From positions 186,001 to 250,000 of the forward strand of contig NZ_CAAJGL010000134.1 of the NCBI RefSeq assembly GCF_900996225.1: a DNA stretch of 64,000 nucleotides, read 5' to 3'. The notes beneath the pieces are model-generated. The model saw only the letters and a list, made by a program, of their open reading frames with translations. It was not told where the DNA came from and searched no databases. Shown in pieces: positions 27,043-35,089 of this stretch (its first letter is position 1; each line of letters begins with the position of its first letter). This DNA is from Paraburkholderia sp. BCC1884 (GTDB lineage Bacteria; Pseudomonadota; Gammaproteobacteria; Burkholderiales; Burkholderiaceae). Made by a program: the position numbers and the translations under genes.

Positions 27043-27747
27043 ATGAACGGACGTACGTATCGCAGATTCGACCCGCGCCATCTGGCGTTCGGGCTCACCG
27101 CTCTGGTTGGCGCAACACTGGTCCAGGCACACGGGCGTGTAACCGAGCCTGCCTCCCGTATCGTGTTGTGCACGCTACAACACAATGCGAATTGCCCTGT
27201 TGAAGCCTGGCAAGCGAATGCAATGGAGAACGGCAAGTTCTTCCCTGCCACACAGGCAGGACTCGCCGATACCGTCGCGCCCGACGATGTGCGTAACCAA
27301 CTGCCGCCGAAGGATGGCGCGATTGCCGGAGGGAGCGTCAACGGCGACCTTCCGGTGTTGAACGAGCAGTCGCCGACTCGCTGGACCAAGATCCCATTGC
27401 AAGCCAACGCGGTGCAGACGTTCAAATGGGAATATGCGGCCGTGCATGCGACGCGGCGCTGGAATTACTTCATCACCCGCGCCGACTGGGACCCGGCAAC
27501 ACCGCTGACGCGCGCGCAGTTCGAGGCGCAACCCTTCTGCATGGTGCAGAACGCTGGGCAGCCCTATTGGCAGGCCGATCTTCAGCCGCCTCAGCCGACC
27601 GTTCATCAATGCCGGTTGCCGGATCGCACCGGCTATCAGGTCATTCTCGCGGTGTGGGAAGTGGCCGATTCGCCGCGGGCCTTCTACCAGGTGGTCGACA
27701 CGTACTTCAACGACCCGAAGGGCAGTCCGGTCATGACGCCGTTCTAA
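27043..27747 (+). CDS. Secreted lytic polysaccharide monooxygenase, AA10 family (chitin-type)
   Basis: A 234-residue single-domain copper enzyme. A signal peptide ends at VQA, so the mature protein begins with His30 in HGRVTEPASR; with His135 (AAVHATRRWNYF) this gives the copper histidine brace. Segments such as QSPTRWTKI, YFITRADWDPATPLTRAQF and HQCRLPDRTGYQVILAVWEVADSPRAFYQ closely follow CBP21, so crystalline chitin is the likely substrate. There is no carbohydrate-binding module. GGAGATTCGCTT precedes the ATG. It would be exported by Sec and secreted further by type II secretion. No chitinase gene is nearby. Confidence 0.93.
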   Translation: MNGRTYRRFDPRHLAFGLTALVGATLVQAHGRVTEPASRIVLCTLQHNANCPVEAWQANAMENGKFFPATQAGLADTVAPDDVRNQLPPKDGAIAGGSVNGDLPVLNEQSPTRWTKIPLQANAVQTFKWEYAAVHATRRWNYFITRADWDPATPLTRAQFEAQPFCMVQNAGQPYWQADLQPPQPTVHQCRLPDRTGYQVILAVWEVADSPRAFYQVVDTYFNDPKGSPVMTPF

Positions 27748-27811
27748 GGTCTGGCGAACGGCTCACCCGATATCTATCTATCACCTTGGACACCGCTGAA
27801 TCGGTTGTGAT

Positions 27812-27843
27812 GAGAACGTCCGCGCATTCATGCGGACGTTCTC
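27812..27843. terminator. Perfect 12-bp hairpin between the LPMO gene and the effector-like gene
   Basis: GAGAACGTCCGC and its exact complement enclose an 8-base loop. No T-tract follows, and the effector-like gene starts 23 bases later. It could be a terminator for the LPMO transcript, a structure in the leader of the next gene, or an operator. Confidence 0.6.
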
Positions 27844-27865
27844 AACCACGAGGCAAGGTGAGGGT

Positions 27866-30094
27866 ATGTCCACTTCAGTCAGCAGTACGAGTTCCAGTGC
27901 TCAGTCCAGTAACGTCGAATTGCCGTCGACGCAGGTTGTCGATCCTGCAATGCTCTCTTCGGCGGAAGCGCAGCGTTTGATCGACCGTCACGGAAGCGGC
28001 AATGGTCTTCCTGGGGACAGCGCGAATGCTCAGGCGCTAGGGAATCTTCAGGCTAACAACTTGCGCGGTAGTCCGCCGGATGATATGAGGTTTCAGACTC
28101 AGCAAACGCTGTTGCGGCAGAAGATCGAAGCGTTGCCGCAGAACGAGCGGGACTGGTTCAGCGGTATGCAGGCGCAGGGCATCAATGCGTATGAGTCGGC
28201 GACGTCGTCAGTCGATCGGCAGAAAGCCGTGCAGGCCATGGACCAGACTTTGGGCCGGCCAGTCGATGCCGCCTACAGCAAGGTCGTGGCCGACCCCATG
28301 CAGCGGATGCAACTGGAATTCGGGCAGCCGTTCGGTGCGCAATACCTGGGGCAGACGGGGCAGCGTCAGACAGCGGCGCTCGAGGGCCTGCGCAGCCGTT
28401 TCAACGACGCCACGACGCCTCAGGAGCGCGAGACATTGTTCGGTCAAGCGGTCACGATCCGTCACGGCATGCAGCAGCAGATCCAGGCTCGTCTCGGGCA
28501 GGCCATGTCGCAGACCAGTCAGCAGTGGGCCGCGGCAGACAAGGCGGTGTACGCCGCGCTCGATTCCGCCAGGAGCATGCAAAGCTCGAATACTGGCGCA
28601 TCCGACAATACGATAGCGTTCTCGCGGCTGAGTGCATTCGCTCACCAGACCTTCACCTCGGAGCGCAACGCGCAGGCGTTCCAGCATCTGGCGCAGCAGC
28701 ATCCCGACAGCTTCAGGGACCTGAGGAACTGGTTCGACGACGCCTCGGCGAAAACCGAATCGGCGCGCTCGGCGATCCAGAGCGATCCGTTGCGGCGGTC
28801 GCCCGATCTGCCGTCTGCGCTTGCGGACTTCACGAATCCGAAGACCGACGACCTGCACAGAGGCAACTATGGGGTGGAGCTGCTGGATCGCTATCGGGAG
28901 ATGAGTCGGCGTGTCGTGGCGGGCGAGCAGATGGCTCACGCGGCCAGTCAGGGTGGCCCGATCAAGGCGGAATATCTGGATGCGCATACCCCACCCAAAC
29001 CTTTATGGCAGCAACAGACGGAAGACGTGCTGGGGCGGCTCGTCATCGGCATGATTCCTGGGGTGAATCTGCTCACGGACTACATCGTGCCGGCGAAGTC
29101 GCTGTCACCGGACGTGAGAAAGGGCATCGATATCATGTCGGGTGTGTTGGGGGGCGCGCTGGGAGAAGTCAGGAAGCCGGGACTGGAGACGGACGCGCTG
29201 GGCGAATTGAAGCTTCCGCACGGCCGGTCGATCACCCAGGGCGGCGGTGCAAGTGCAAGGTTGGCCGGTCGTGAAGGCGAAGGCGCGGTGGTCGTACGCA
29301 CGAAAGGTGTCGCGGTTGCAGCGAAGACACGACTCGATTTGCCCGAGTCGTATGCATCCACACCTGGCGGCAAGCTACATGCCGATCCGGCGCACCCGGA
29401 TGTGCAGATCGATGAGAAGGGCCAGCGCTACATCGGCGACGGAAAACATAACTATGCGATCCGCTACGATCGCGACCATCAGACCGAGCGCGTCTATCAG
29501 CCGGACAATCCGACGAAGCCGGGTATTCCAGTCAGGCGGAATAAAGAAGGTGAATTCGAACGCCACGACGAGGTCGGTCTCAAAGGCGGCTCGCCGGGGC
29601 GCGCATTTCAAACCAGGCTGGATCAGGCGCAAGGACGACTGGAGCGCGCGCGGGCCGACCGGCAACGAGCGGAGACTGAGCTTACCGCGATCCGTGGCGA
29701 AATCCGGGCTTCCCAGAATCCGCGCGAGGACCTGCTCGCCCGGCAAAGACAGGCCCAACAGGATCGGGATTCCGCGAAGATGACGATAGCGATTGAGGAG
29801 GGGACGGTCGCGTCGGTGCGACGGGAAGCGGAGTATCACCGGCAGACGACGCAAAACGAGCTATCGCGGTTGCTAAGTCACCGCGAGGATGGCAGAAACC
29901 TCGAACGGACGACGCAGTACGAGATCAACGTGCTCGAAACCACGATGCGCATCAGTCGCAATCCGGCTGCGGACACGCAGCGAACACTTCACAAGCTAAA
30001 CGACGATCTGCGTCGAATACAAACCGCGAATCGTACGTTGGACCAACGGATACTGGATACCAACCGGGAGTTGGGCGAGATACCCAGGGCCTAG
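27866..30094 (+). CDS. Large effector- or toxin-like protein of unknown function
   Basis: A 742-residue protein I do not recognise as a whole. The first 17 residues are almost only Ser, Thr, Val, Ala and Gln, as in many type III effectors; there is no Sec signal. Residues about 20-380 are polar and helix-rich. One hydrophobic stretch lies at about 390-440 (RLVIGMIPGVNLLTDYIVPA, then an LGGALGEV helix). Residues 522-573 (YIGDGKHNYAIRYDRDHQTE through HDEVGLKGG) resemble a small module I recall from large secreted toxins/effectors of Pseudomonas and Burkholderia. From about 580 to the end it is a Glu/Arg/Gln-rich coiled coil. A weak GAGGG site precedes the ATG. It may be injected into a host or competitor, but no secretion genes or immunity gene are adjacent. 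Confidence 0.6.
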   Translation: MSTSVSSTSSSAQSSNVELPSTQVVDPAMLSSAEAQRLIDRHGSGNGLPGDSANAQALGNLQANNLRGSPPDDMRFQTQQTLLRQKIEALPQNERDWFSGMQAQGINAYESATSSVDRQKAVQAMDQTLGRPVDAAYSKVVADPMQRMQLEFGQPFGAQYLGQTGQRQTAALEGLRSRFNDATTPQERETLFGQAVTIRHGMQQQIQARLGQAMSQTSQQWAAADKAVYAALDSARSMQSSNTGASDNTIAFSRLSAFAHQTFTSERNAQAFQHLAQQHPDSFRDLRNWFDDASAKTESARSAIQSDPLRRSPDLPSALADFTNPKTDDLHRGNYGVELLDRYREMSRRVVAGEQMAHAASQGGPIKAEYLDAHTPPKPLWQQQTEDVLGRLVIGMIPGVNLLTDYIVPAKSLSPDVRKGIDIMSGVLGGALGEVRKPGLETDALGELKLPHGRSITQGGGASARLAGREGEGAVVVRTKGVAVAAKTRLDLPESYASTPGGKLHADPAHPDVQIDEKGQRYIGDGKHNYAIRYDRDHQTERVYQPDNPTKPGIPVRRNKEGEFERHDEVGLKGGSPGRAFQTRLDQAQGRLERARADRQRAETELTAIRGEIRASQNPREDLLARQRQAQQDRDSAKMTIAIEEGTVASVRREAEYHRQTTQNELSRLLSHREDGRNLERTTQYEINVLETTMRISRNPAADTQRTLHKLNDDLRRIQTANRTLDQRILDTNRELGEIPRA

Positions 30095-30101
30095 CGAACT
30101 G

Positions 30102-30134
30102 GCCGGAACGGCGGGTCTGGCAGTGCCGTTCCGG
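30102..30134. terminator. Hairpin between the effector-like gene and kynA
   Basis: GCCGGAACGGC and GCCGTTCCGGC form a perfect 11-bp stem with an 11-base loop between two convergent genes. It lacks a T-tract for either direction, so its efficiency is unclear. Confidence 0.6.
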
Positions 30135-30141
30135 CAAAAAG

Positions 30142-31089
30142 CTACAGCATCGTCCGCACATGCCAAAGCTCGGGAAACAGAACCACATCGAGCATCTTGC
30201 GAAGATAAGTCGCACCGCTGGTGCCGCCCGTGCCTTGCTTGAAGCCAATGATCCGCTCGACGGTAGTCACGTGCCGGAAGCGCCATTGCCGGAAGGCATC
30301 TTCGAGATCGACCAGTTCTTCGGCCATCTCGTACAACTCCCAGTGCTGCGAAGGATTTCGATACACCTCCAGCCAGGCGGCTTCGACGGAAGCATCGTGC
30401 GTGGTCGGCTGAGTCCAGTCCCGCGCGAGCCGGGAGGCTGAAATCTCGAACCCGCGCCGTGACAGCAAGCTCACCACTTCGTCATAAAAAGACGGCGCCT
30501 CGAGCGACGCTTTCACTTCGGCCAACACCTCCGGCCGATGCGCATGCGGCTTGAGCATCTGCTCGTTCTTGTTGCCGAGCACGAACTCGATCTGCCGATA
30601 CTGGTACGACTGAAATCCCGAGGAACTCCCCAGATAAGGCCGCATTGCGGTGTATTCCGACGGCGTCATCGTGGCGAGAACACTCCACGCCTGCACCAGT
30701 TGCTCCATGATCCGCGACACGCGCGCCAACATCTTGAACGCCGGCGGCAACTCGTCGCGATGCACGGCCTGCAATGCCGCCTGCAATTCGTATAGCGCGA
30801 GCTTCATCCACAGTTCGCTCGTCTGGTGCTGGATGATGAACAGCATCTCGTTGTGATCCGGCGACAGCGGATGCTGCGCGTCGAGCACCGTACCGAGCGA
30901 CAGATAATCGCCGTAGCTCATCGATTCGGAAAAATCGAGCTGTGCCTCGTGCCAGCCGTCGCCCGACGTCGCGGACGAATCGGATGCGGACGTCGCAGCG
31001 ACAGGTGCGGCACCGTTGCCGTATCCAAACGGACATCCCTGCGCCGGTTTTTCTTCCGGCAGTCCCGGCGTTTGCATGTGATCGTTCAT
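30142..31089 (-). CDS. kynA: Tryptophan 2,3-dioxygenase
   Basis: A 315-residue heme enzyme that opens the indole ring of L-tryptophan to N-formylkynurenine. Recognisable are SMSYGDYLSLGTVLDAQHPLS with the substrate-site region, NEMLFIIQHQTSELWMKL (proximal His region) and RFRHVTTVERIIGFKQGTGGTSG near the C-terminus. The N-terminal 35 residues are a variable, Ala/Ser-rich extension common in Burkholderia homologues. It is the last gene of kynBUA, 12 bases after kynU. Confidence 0.95.
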   Translation of the reverse strand: MNDHMQTPGLPEEKPAQGCPFGYGNGAAPVAATSASDSSATSGDGWHEAQLDFSESMSYGDYLSLGTVLDAQHPLSPDHNEMLFIIQHQTSELWMKLALYELQAALQAVHRDELPPAFKMLARVSRIMEQLVQAWSVLATMTPSEYTAMRPYLGSSSGFQSYQYRQIEFVLGNKNEQMLKPHAHRPEVLAEVKASLEAPSFYDEVVSLLSRRGFEISASRLARDWTQPTTHDASVEAAWLEVYRNPSQHWELYEMAEELVDLEDAFRQWRFRHVTTVERIIGFKQGTGGTSGATYLRKMLDVVLFPELWHVRTML

Positions 31090-31101
31090 GGCGCGCGCTC
31101 C

Positions 31102-32352
31102 TCAGGTCACCGCGCCGCGTGCGGCGAATTCAGGCGCTTTCCAGGTCTCGCGGACGAGCACCTCGCGCAGCGTCTCGACGGCGTCCCACACGTCGACGAA
31201 ACGCGTGTAAAGCGGCGTAAAGCCGAATCGCAAAACGCGCGGCTCGCGGTAATCGCCGATCACGCCTCGAGCGATCAATGCCTGCATCACCTCATAGCCA
31301 TGCGGATGCTCGAAGCTCGCATGTGAACCGCGTTGCGCGTGGTCACGCGGCGTCACGAGGGTCAGCGGGAACTCGCGGCAACGTGCTTCGACCAGTTCGA
31401 TGAACAGGTCGGTCAACGCCAGCGATTTTTTGCGGATCGCCTGCATGTCGGTTTGCAGGAACACGTCGAGCCCACATTCGACGAGCGACATCGACACCAT
31501 CGGCTGCGTGCCGCACAGGAAGCGACCGATGCCGTCATCCGGTTGATAGGTCGGGTCCATCCTGAACGGCGCGCGATGTCCCCACCAGCCCGACAGCGGC
31601 TGCGCGAAATCGTTTTGATTGCGTTTGGGCACCCACACGAACGCGGGCGAACCCGGGCCGCCGTTCAGGTATTTGTACGTGCAACCCACGGCGTAATCCG
31701 CGCCGACGCCGTTCAGATCGACCGGCACCGCGCCGGCCGAATGCGCGAGATCCCACAGCGCGAGCGCGCCCTTGTCGTGGATCAGCTTCGTCAGCGCGGC
31801 CATGTCGTGCATGTAGCCGGTGCGGTAGTTCACATGCGTGATCATGGCGATCGCGGTGTCGTCGCCGATCGCTGCGGGCAACTCGGCAGGATCGTCGACG
31901 AGACGCAGTTCATAGCCACGGTCCAGTTGCTCGATCAGTCCTTGCGCGATGTACAGATCGGTCGGGAAATTCGAGCGCTCGGAGACGATCACGCGACGCT
32001 TCGGATCGCGCGAATTGGCCACGCGCACCGCCGCCGACAGCAGCTTGAACAGGTTGATCGAAATCGTATCGGTCACCACGACTTCGTTTTCCGCCGCGCC
32101 GATCAGCGGGGCGAGCTTGTTGCCCAGGCGGCGCGGCAATTCGAACCAGCCGGCATTGTTCCAGCTGCGGATCAGGCCTTCGCCCCATTCGGCGGCGATC
32201 ACGGTCTGCGCGCGTTGCGCGGCGGCGGCCGGCGGCACGCCGAGCGAATTGCCGTCCAGATAGATGGTGCCCGGCGACAGCGCGAACTGGTCGCGCAGCA
32301 GCGCCAATGGGTCGGCGCTGTCGAGCGCGAGTGCTTCGTCACGGTGGTTCAT
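31102..32352 (-). CDS. kynU: Kynureninase
   Basis: A 416-residue PLP enzyme that cleaves L-kynurenine to anthranilate and L-alanine. Motifs include IYLDGNSLGVPP, ALALWDLAHSAGAVPVDL with the PLP-binding Asp, and the Schiff-base lysine in VGCTYKYLNGGPGSPAFVWVP. The ATG at 32352 has a GGAA site and gives the family N-terminus; the longer frame runs back into kynB. It lies 53 bases after kynB and 12 before kynA. Confidence 0.95.
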   Translation of the reverse strand: MNHRDEALALDSADPLALLRDQFALSPGTIYLDGNSLGVPPAAAAQRAQTVIAAEWGEGLIRSWNNAGWFELPRRLGNKLAPLIGAAENEVVVTDTISINLFKLLSAAVRVANSRDPKRRVIVSERSNFPTDLYIAQGLIEQLDRGYELRLVDDPAELPAAIGDDTAIAMITHVNYRTGYMHDMAALTKLIHDKGALALWDLAHSAGAVPVDLNGVGADYAVGCTYKYLNGGPGSPAFVWVPKRNQNDFAQPLSGWWGHRAPFRMDPTYQPDDGIGRFLCGTQPMVSMSLVECGLDVFLQTDMQAIRKKSLALTDLFIELVEARCREFPLTLVTPRDHAQRGSHASFEHPHGYEVMQALIARGVIGDYREPRVLRFGFTPLYTRFVDVWDAVETLREVLVRETWKAPEFAARGAVT

Positions 32353-32405
32353 GGTGGTTCCGTCGGTCAAATCAGTCGAATCAAAAAGGGCGCAGCGGGG
32401 CGCGT

Positions 32406-33044
32406 TTAGCGGGAGCCGGGCAGCGCGCGCAAGACCGCGCGCACGGGACTCGCGTCGAGCGTGGTGAGCTTGAGCGGCAGCGCGATCAGTTCGTAGTCGC
32501 CGGGCGCAACGGCATCCAGCACGATGCCTTCGAGAATCGCCATGTGATGCGCGCGGATCCGGTGGTGCGCGTCCATCGTTTTCGATTCCTGCGGATCGAG
32601 CGAGGGCGTATCGATGCCGATCAGCTTCACGCCTTTGCTCGCCAGCAGGTCGATCGTCTCGGGAGCCACCGCGCAAAACGCGCTGTCCCACTGGGCGGCC
32701 GGCGCGGTTTTGTAAGTACGTAGTAAGACTCGCGCCGGCAGATTATCGAGCGAGCCGTCCAGGTGTTGTGGCGTGACAACAGGCGCGGCGCCGATGCAAT
32801 GAATCACCCGGCATATCCCGAGGTAGGCATCCAGCGCCACTTCGCCGATTGCCGCGCCCTCGGCGTCGTAATGCAGCGGTGCGTCGGTGTGCGCGCCGGT
32901 GTGCGGCGAGAGCGTCAGCCGTGCGACGTTGACGGGCGAGCCCGCCTCCATGCGCCATACGCGCTCGATTCCGACCGGCGTATCGCCGGGCCAGACCGGC
33001 GTGGCGGTATCGACGGCGGGGGTGATGTCCCAGAGTGTTTGCAT
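32406..33044 (-). CDS. kynB: Kynurenine formamidase
   Basis: A 212-residue metal-dependent arylformamidase of the cyclase family. It hydrolyses N-formylkynurenine to kynurenine and formate. It shows WDITPAVDTATPVWPGDTP, the metal motif HTGAHTDAPLHY and KLIGIDTPSLDPQESK. As first gene of kynBUA it lies opposite the Lrp-type regulator, with a perfect palindrome in its leader. Confidence 0.95.
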   Translation of the reverse strand: MQTLWDITPAVDTATPVWPGDTPVGIERVWRMEAGSPVNVARLTLSPHTGAHTDAPLHYDAEGAAIGEVALDAYLGICRVIHCIGAAPVVTPQHLDGSLDNLPARVLLRTYKTAPAAQWDSAFCAVAPETIDLLASKGVKLIGIDTPSLDPQESKTMDAHHRIRAHHMAILEGIVLDAVAPGDYELIALPLKLTTLDASPVRAVLRALPGSR

Positions 33045-33055
33045 GTCTCCATCGG

Positions 33056-33072
33056 CGGATAGTGTCTATCCG
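33056..33072. promoter_or_regulatory. Perfect palindrome in the kynB leader, candidate KynR operator
   Basis: CGGATAG and CTATCCG flank a TGT centre, an exact 7-3-7 inverted repeat 11 bases upstream of the kynB start. It lies in the 130-base divergent region shared with the regulator gene, so it is a good candidate site for the regulator. Confidence 0.6.
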
Positions 33073-33174
33073 GGAATGATAGGTGGCTTGCCGCGAAATG
33101 TGATTGCGAAAAAATCTCCTTCCACGCGCTGTCTTGGAACATAATTTGAGTCAAATGGGAAAGGGAGACCGAAT

Positions 33175-33690
33175 ATGAACGCGATCTCGCTCGACGCCAC
33201 CGATTGCCGTATTTTGACGGTGCTTCAGCAGGAAGGACGGATCAGCAATCTGGACCTCGCGGAGCGCATCTCGCTCTCGCCATCGGCCTGTTTACGACGC
33301 CTGCGTCTGCTCGAGGAGCAGGGCGTCATCGAGCACTACCGCGCGTGTCTGAACCGCGAAGTGCTGGGTTTCGAACTGGAAGCGTTCGTGCAGGTGTCCA
33401 TGCGCAACGACCAGGAGAACTGGCACGAGCGCTTCGCCGAGGCCGTGCGCGACTGGCCGGAGGTGGTCGGCGCGTTCGTGGTGACCGGCGAGACCCATTA
33501 CCTGCTGCGGGTGCTCGCGCACAATCTCAAACACTATTCGGATTTCGTGCTGCAGCGTCTCTACAAGGCGCCGGGCGTGATGGATATCCGTTCGAATATC
33601 GTGCTGCAGACGCTAAAGGAAGATTCGGGCGTGCCGGTCTCGCTCGTGACCAGAAGCGGCGGCCACGGCGCGACGCACAACGATCATTGA
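33175..33690 (+). CDS. kynR: Lrp/AsnC-family regulator of the kynurenine operon
   Basis: A 171-residue regulator with an N-terminal helix-turn-helix (LDATDCRILTVLQQEGRISN, then DLAERISLSPSACLRRL) and a C-terminal RAM effector-binding domain (VVGAFVVTGETHYLLRV). Divergent position next to kynBUA is as known for KynR, a kynurenine-responsive activator in Pseudomonas and Burkholderia. AAAGGGAG precedes the ATG. Confidence 0.88.
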   Translation: MNAISLDATDCRILTVLQQEGRISNLDLAERISLSPSACLRRLRLLEEQGVIEHYRACLNREVLGFELEAFVQVSMRNDQENWHERFAEAVRDWPEVVGAFVVTGETHYLLRVLAHNLKHYSDFVLQRLYKAPGVMDIRSNIVLQTLKEDSGVPVSLVTRSGGHGATHNDH

Positions 33691-33731
33691 GCGCGGGTGA
33701 GGGGACGCCGGACTGAGTGCCGGCGCCGCTT

Positions 33732-34241
33732 TTACAGCGACGTGAGCCCGTGAAAGAGGCCGCTCTGGAAAACCAGCGGCGACATCTCGGCGGCATTCTC
33801 ATGCACGCCGCAGCGTTCCACTTCGCCGACGAAAATCACGTGGTCGCCTTCTTCGTAGCGGCTGCGGTTATGGCATTCGAACCAGGCAAGCGCGCCGTCG
33901 AGCACCGGCATGCCGGTGTCGCCCTCCGCATGCGACACGCCTTCGAAGCGGTCGCCCTTCACCGTCGCAAAGCGTTTGCACAGATCGAGCTGCGACGCCG
34001 CCAGCACATTGACCACGTAATGACTGTTCGCCCGGAACGCCGTCATCGAGGCCGAGCGCGTGGCGAGACTCCACAGCACGAGCGGCGGATTCAGCGAAAC
34101 CGAATTAAACGAGCTGGCCGTGATGCCGATCAACTGGCCGGATGCCGCGCGCGTGGTAATAACAGTTACGCCGGTAGCGAATTGTCCGAGCGCCTGTTTA
34201 AAGGCGTTCTGGTCGAAGTTGGGCGGGCTGGCGTGTTTCAT
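33732..34241 (-). CDS. Flavin reductase-like FMN-binding protein
   Basis: A 169-residue protein of the flavin reductase/HpaC type: QFATGVTVITTRAASGQLIG, ASSFNSVSLNPPLVLWSL, and HVIFVGEVERC near the end. It would reduce FMN or FAD with NAD(P)H, often as partner of a monooxygenase. The ATG at 34241 fits the family start. It converges with kynR and no monooxygenase gene is adjacent, so its partner is unknown. Confidence 0.85.
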   Translation of the reverse strand: MKHASPPNFDQNAFKQALGQFATGVTVITTRAASGQLIGITASSFNSVSLNPPLVLWSLATRSASMTAFRANSHYVVNVLAASQLDLCKRFATVKGDRFEGVSHAEGDTGMPVLDGALAWFECHNRSRYEEGDHVIFVGEVERCGVHENAAEMSPLVFQSGLFHGLTSL

Positions 34242-34494
34242 CGGGAGCACGCCCCGTGAGCCGGTTGGGTGAACCGTCGGCTGGACCCGTCGTGCGCGTG
34301 GCTGGAAACAAATGATTCGAAAGTCATAGTGAAAATCGTCGATTAGCCCCAATTTTAACTGCAATCGCGGCGCATGGCCGTGACCTCTGCCAGTCGGAAG
34401 GAAACCGCCGGGTTGGAGTGTCCGGCGATGGCATGAGCGTTGCGAGGAATCGAAGCCGGCATCGGCCGACTTTCAGTCTCAAGGAGCGAGCAGC

Positions 34495-35037
34495 ATGAGT
34501 CAGACAGGCGAAGTCGCCACCCTCGGTGGCGGGTGTTTCTGGTGCCTCGAAGCGGTGTATCTGGGCGTCGACGGCGTGAACTCAGTGGAGTCGGGCTATG
34601 CGGGCGGCCAGACACAGCGTCCGACCTACGAGCAGGTGTGCGACGGCGAGACCGGCCACGCCGAAGTCGTGAACGTCGACTTCGATCCGGCGAAGATCAG
34701 CTATCGCGAGATTCTCGATATTTTCTTCGCGATCCACGATCCGACGCAGTTGAACCGGCAAGGCAACGATGTCGGCACGCAGTATAGATCGGTGATTTTC
34801 ACGCATTCCGAAGCGCAGCGAGAAACCGCGCTGCTGGCTATCCGCGACGTAGGCAACGGCGTTTACGACAGCCAGATCGTCACGCAGGTGCTACCGCTCG
34901 ACGGTAACTATTGGCCGGCCGAGGCCTACCACCAGAACTATTTTGCGCAGCATCCGAATCAGGGCTACTGCTCGGTCGTGGTGGCGCCGAAGGTCGCGAA
35001 GTTTCGTCAGAAGTTTGCGCATCGGATCAAGGCGTGA
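34495..35037 (+). CDS. msrA: Peptide methionine-S-sulfoxide reductase A
   Basis: A 180-residue repair enzyme reducing the S-epimer of methionine sulfoxide. The active-site motif GGGCFWCLEAVY, the GYAGG and YEQVCDGETGHAEVV segments, and QYRSVIF are typical. AAGGAGCG precedes the ATG. It appears monocistronic. Confidence 0.96.
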   Translation: MSQTGEVATLGGGCFWCLEAVYLGVDGVNSVESGYAGGQTQRPTYEQVCDGETGHAEVVNVDFDPAKISYREILDIFFAIHDPTQLNRQGNDVGTQYRSVIFTHSEAQRETALLAIRDVGNGVYDSQIVTQVLPLDGNYWPAEAYHQNYFAQHPNQGYCSVVVAPKVAKFRQKFAHRIKA

Positions 35038-35089
35038 CGAGATGCCGGGCGCGGCGGGGGCGTTGAGCTGGATTGCTCTCGACGTCTGA

